Assembly: GCA_003952965.2 (NCBI GenBank)
Contig: CM025855.1
Location: forward strand, 20,833,122 to 20,897,121
Source: Morella rubra
Lineage: Eukaryota; Streptophyta; Magnoliopsida; Fagales; Myricaceae
Reading direction: 5' to 3'
Length of the DNA stretch: 64,000 bases
The translations under genes were made by a program, and so were the position numbers. Position 1 is the stretch's first letter; every line of letters begins with the position of its first letter. This document shows, piece by piece, positions 59,998 to 64,000 of this stretch. Below the pieces are notes generated by a model that was not told where the DNA came from, did no database searches, and saw only the letters and a list, made by a program, of their open reading frames with translations.

Positions 59998-61560
59998 TTG
60001 TGAAATCTGATGCCTTATCTGGATTTGAATGGATCCGATTCAGTTTAGACATACTAATACACCTAACTCAACGACAAACTCAGAGAGGACAGCCCACAGA
60101 CTTTCTATGACTCTTCACTCAAGTTACCGAAGAAGAATCAAACCAAAGGCAACTCGTCCCGATAGAATTCACCTGTCCATAAATGAGGACAGTTTACGTG
60201 AAATAGAAAAATTGAATGTAAGAGGCTAACAACTAGCCCACGAAGGAAGCAACTAACTTTGGGTCCCTATTCACTTAGAAAGAAAAAAAAAAAAGAAACT
60301 TTTTGGTCCCTGTCAATTAAAGTCCAGATAAAAAAGAAATAAATTCGTCCATTCGTTGTTCCTTTGACTGGTCTTTTTCTGTACTTTTCAATAAATTTTG
60401 TTTCATTCATTTCCCTTTTGGGCACTTTTGTACCGCAAGAAAGGAAAATTATATTCCACTACCCATGCCACCCATTGATCATTCTCCACATAATTCGTAT
60501 ATATCTTTTCCCTATCCTTTTCTCTCCACTTTAATGTCAACAAAGTAAAGAACAGAAAAGGAAGAAAAAGTAATCACCTAAACACTAAAGCTAGGAAATT
60601 CAAACTTTGACCAACAATCTAAAAAGTATCCTGATTTGTCAGTCATTCAAAGCAACCTCTAGAGAGTTTCTCGTGCGAATGCTTGGTGAATAATACGAGG
60701 GGAGTATTACCATAATAAATACAAATCTAAACTTCCATGAATATAGGTCTAATGGCTAACCCACGCGTTAAGCGTGGCCTTAATTTAATTAAAAAATAAA
60801 ATTTTTAATCATTTTTAGAAAAGCGACGGTCAATAAAATCAATACAAACATGCAGGATGAACCCTATATATGTTTACCCCCAAACAACTGCTTTGTATAT
60901 TTCTGACATTTAGGGGTGGGATGGGAAGTCAAATTCTGAAGTACTATTCGTATTGCAGGCTCTTTTCAATTGAGTAAGAAACAAAGAAGACTATTTTAGA
61001 TAATACATGTTTGTTTTTGCTAATTTTAGTTTGGGAGAATATCATTGCAGTCTCTGTATTTATAGACTAAAATCAAAGTGCACTTTATAATTTTTAATTT
61101 TTCTAATTACTTCCTATAAGTTAAAAAAAAAAAAAAAATTAATTCTCGCCCTGTTTAATATAGCTATTAAACCACACATAAAATTATCAAAATAACCCTC
61201 TAAGGTAAACTTACTAAAAACATTGAAAATTTCTATATAAAAAAGTAATATTTATAAATAAAATATAGAAATTCTATTTCGTTTTTCTATTTATTTTTAA
61301 TTTTTCACTTAATTTCTTTTGTTTTTGTTTTTTCTAATTTTGTTTTAAAGTGGTATTTCCATCAATTCACATTACTATCTATCTGATTTAATTACTAAAT
61401 TGAACGGCTGAGATAATAGATTTATTAATCAACATTAGAAGTAATGGAGTGTAATTCATACGTACTGTAGTGTTTCCCTCTTAACTCTTTTTGTCAACAG
61501 CCACCCAAATACTAATTATATATTTTAATTTTTCTCTCTCCCTCCCGCTTGACTGATTCA
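59998..61560. other. Gene-free region
   Basis: No supported gene; the frame at 60029-60229 has no domain. A stretch at 61030-61210 resembles the edge of a MITE but I could not pair its ends. Confidence 0.5.
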
Positions 61561-61689
61561 AAAAATTGTTGCTGCAGCCTACAAGGCATAATATTTGGGC
61601 AGTTCAGGTCCGTAAAACCACTTTTCTGGTGACTTTGAAGTTTGAAGCCATCTGGGATGACTTCAGGAGCTGTTGCTCACTCTGTACAC

Positions 61690-62745
61690 GCGGGCTTCCA
61701 AGGTCCAGTCTGTACCCACTCCGTTAGAAAAAAGGCATCCCTACTTTCTCTTTCACTCTGAGCTTCCCATTGCAGTTTGACTTTCAACGTACTGGACTTC
61801 GTTTTTTATGGCCTCCCAAGTGCTTGGACTATCTCGTAGATGTCACAGTATGGATTTAGAAATTAGAGTAATGACGTTAGCTTCCCTTAACTTGTGGTTT
61901 GGGTATTGTGAAAGTGAAAAATTAAGGATTAATTAATCTATTAGTCCCTTAAGTATGTCTTTAAGATATATATATAGATATATTTATGACAAAAGTAATT
62001 CAGGTATCTATTCATATGCATTAGATTAGAATATATTTGATCTAATATTTGCATGAATTAAATTCAACATCACGACAAATTTCGGACCATGCAATTTCTC
62101 TAAACTACATATACCAAATAAGTTTGATTTGGTTGTGGATAACGTCAAGTATGTCTTTAAGATAAATTTCAATATTTCATCCTAAGATAATTTTTATAAA
62201 ATTTTTCGTATACTGAGATATTCATCACTGAGAAATGACTTTAGGCGGTGCTGTTTAGTCGGTAGCACCGAAAACCCGCTGCCTAATTTCGTGAATAGAA
62301 GGGAGGGCTCGCTCTAGGGACTTGGGGGTTCCAATTTCCAAGGTCTTATCTTTTACCCAACACCCAATGCGTTAGAAAAAGGCAACCCTACTTGATAGTT
62401 GATACGGCTCCTTCACGACCTTTTTCTTTATATTTGTTGGATTGACTTTGAGCTTTCCGTTGCACTTTGACTTTGAATGTGGATTCCCCCCAAAAAGAAA
62501 CAAATATTATCATTTTATTTTAATATTTTTTTAAAAAAAAATTGGACTTCGATTTGTAGAGACTCCGAGGTGGTTGTATCATCAACCTTTTGCGGAGATA
62601 TATAAGATGAGTCGTACTTTGAACCTTGTATATGATGTCACCATATGGATTTATAAATTAGCATATGATGTTAGCTTCCCTTGACTCGTGGGTTAGGTCG
62701 GGGGAAGTGCAAAATCAAGGGTTAATTAGTCTACTAGTTTATGAA
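61690..62745. repeat. Diverged tandem duplication with TTGAC motifs
   Basis: Segments at about 61695-61965 and 62335-62745 share ordered blocks. These are TCCAAGGTC..., CCGTTAGAAAAAAGGCA / GCGTTAGAAAAAGGCA, GAGCTTCCCATTGCAGTTTGACTTT / GAGCTTTCCGTTGCACTTTGACTTT, TGGACTTCG, GTATGGATTTAGAAATTAG / ATATGGATTTATAAATTAG, GACGTTAGCTTCCCTT / GATGTTAGCTTCCCTT, and GGATTAATTAATCTATTAG / GGTTAATTAGTCTACTAG. Each copy has TTTGACTTT-type W-box cores. I see no coding frame. It looks like duplicated promoter or 5' gene sequence. Confidence 0.65.
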
Positions 62746-63610
62746 ATATAGTTTAATTTAAAATTGGTCTTTAAGGTTAATTTTGTTTTAAACTAATTTT
62801 TATAAAAAAAAATTTTGTCCTGAAATAGTCAATTCGTCAACTTAAATGACCTCGTAAATGAAAAAGATCCAACATGACTTACGAAAACACATGTTAAATA
62901 ATTGTTAATATCCACATTCTCATTAATTTTAATTTCATTTTAAATTCTCTATACCAAGTTAGACCAATTCGGTGTTTAAGAGAGAGTTGTCAAGAATAAT
63001 TTTTTTTCCCTAAGGTGGTTATAATAAATAGTTAACACATGTCCTTATTAGTCAAGTTGAATATTAAAATCTGATTGAATAGTCAACTATGAATATGGTA
63101 TGCAGGACAAGGCGTCTTTTTCGCCAAACCAATGCAAAATAACGAAGAAAAAGAACCATAAAGATTGAATTTGTTCAGAGGAGTTGGCAGATTCAAATCC
63201 AGGACCTTTGGCGTGGTAGCCTACCACAGCGTTTTGACTTAATTTTTATTTTTATTTTTATAAAATATATTTCCAACAGCAAAAGAGGACTGTGTTGTTT
63301 TCCCTATTAATTCGGAGCAGAGAGATTTCCATGTTTTCAAATGTCTTCGCAATTCTCGAAGGTGAGTGATAAAAAAAATTAAAATTTTCCGATAAGCCAT
63401 GCTTTAGTTTTTGGCTTTCCAGGTCCGTTATGATGTGTCTTCTTAAGAATTCGACCTCCCCAGAGACACAAATAAATCCCCACAAAAAAAAAGTGTAATA
63501 CTAACCATTGGTGAGGTGCATCCATGTCCTTTAAAACGTCCAAAATATTTGAAAGCTGGTTGCCTTTTGAAGAGTTCCCTCGGTAAGGTAACCAAAGCTT
63601 ATCGTTCCTG
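62746..63610. other. Gene-free AT-rich spacer
   Basis: I see nothing that can be supported as a gene or repeat here. Confidence 0.5.
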
Positions 63611-63611
63611 T

Positions 63612-64000
63612 TAGGGCTGTGCATAAGCAGTGGCGGTTATACTTTCCACTGCCACCGCCACCGCTATGTACGGTTGTTTAAAAATGGACACCGCCCCCGC
63701 TACCGTGAAGGGAGGAAACCGGCACCTAACAGTGCCGGTTTTGACGATGGCGGTAGCGGTTACCGCCATCTACATCGGAGATTACAAAAATGGAAAGAAA
63801 AAAACCAAATCGAATAATCAAAGAGCAAATATCGTAAAACTTAACAAATCAATAGCAAAAAAATTTTCAAATCTTCACATCTCAACCAAATCCTAAACAA
63901 CTTAACAAAAATTTCTTAAATTGTAACCCGTATAATCAATACCAAATTGAAATCCAAATTCAAAAAAATTTCCAAATCTGAAATCTCAACCAAATCGTAA
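63612..64000. mobile_element. Edge of a GC-rich hairpin-forming repeat
   Basis: Starts near TAGGGCTGTGCATAAGC, a terminus-like sequence of non-autonomous hAT elements. It is followed by self-complementary blocks: GTGGCGGT/ACTGCCACCGCC, CCGGCAC/GTGCCGG and GATGGCGGTAGCGG/CCGCCATC. The A-rich part after 63785 has repeats of CCAAATC and AACTTAACAA. The element continues past the window end, so it cannot be classified. Confidence 0.4.

Overview
The window is plant nuclear DNA, almost certainly from a eudicot. It is AT-rich, with genes split by GT-AG introns, plant-specific protein families (receptor-like protein, LRR-II receptor kinase, F-box/FBD proteins, a TTM-type uridine kinase/CYTH fusion) and many transposable-element relics. 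I could not identify the species from sequence alone. There are no bacterial-style operons, no CRISPR array, and no tRNA or rRNA gene that I can see.

Layout. 1-4.6 kb: a leucine-rich-repeat receptor-like protein (RLP) gene on the + strand, with an apparent TATA box and a shortened ectodomain. 4.6-15.5 kb: gene-free, with a ~114-bp tandem repeat, a long inverted-repeat element and a retroposed insertion flanked by an imperfect target-site duplication. 15.6-18.6 kb: a complete 11-exon NIK1-type LRR receptor kinase on the + strand. 20.8-27.3 kb: two related F-box/LRR/FBD genes on the - strand, each with three coding exons and a probable 5'-UTR intron. 27.7-33.1 kb: a decayed hAT transposon with a broken transposase and a ~57-bp minisatellite of about 20 copies. 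33.4-35.1 kb: a 5'-truncated LINE. 35-42.7 kb: gene-free, with three inverted-repeat elements and a small LTR element of TRIM type. 42.8-57.2 kb: a TTM1/TTM2-type gene on the - strand, 11 coding exons plus an inferred non-coding first exon. Its introns contain a LINE fragment, an inverted-repeat element and a solo LTR with a perfect 5-bp target-site duplication. 57.2-64 kb: gene-free, with two more small inverted-repeat elements, a diverged tandem duplication rich in TTGAC (W-box) motifs, and the edge of a GC-rich hairpin-forming repeat.

The RLP, the NIK1-like kinase and the TTM2-like enzyme belong to families linked to plant immunity, and F-box proteins target substrates for ubiquitination. 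Nothing in the sequence shows that they act together; their adjacency may be chance. I did not find convincing evidence of an undescribed biological system. The most informative observations are the reconstructed gene models and the transposon insertion histories. Exon coordinates are by eye from splice consensus, reading phase and family similarity. Element boundaries marked approximate could move by several bases.
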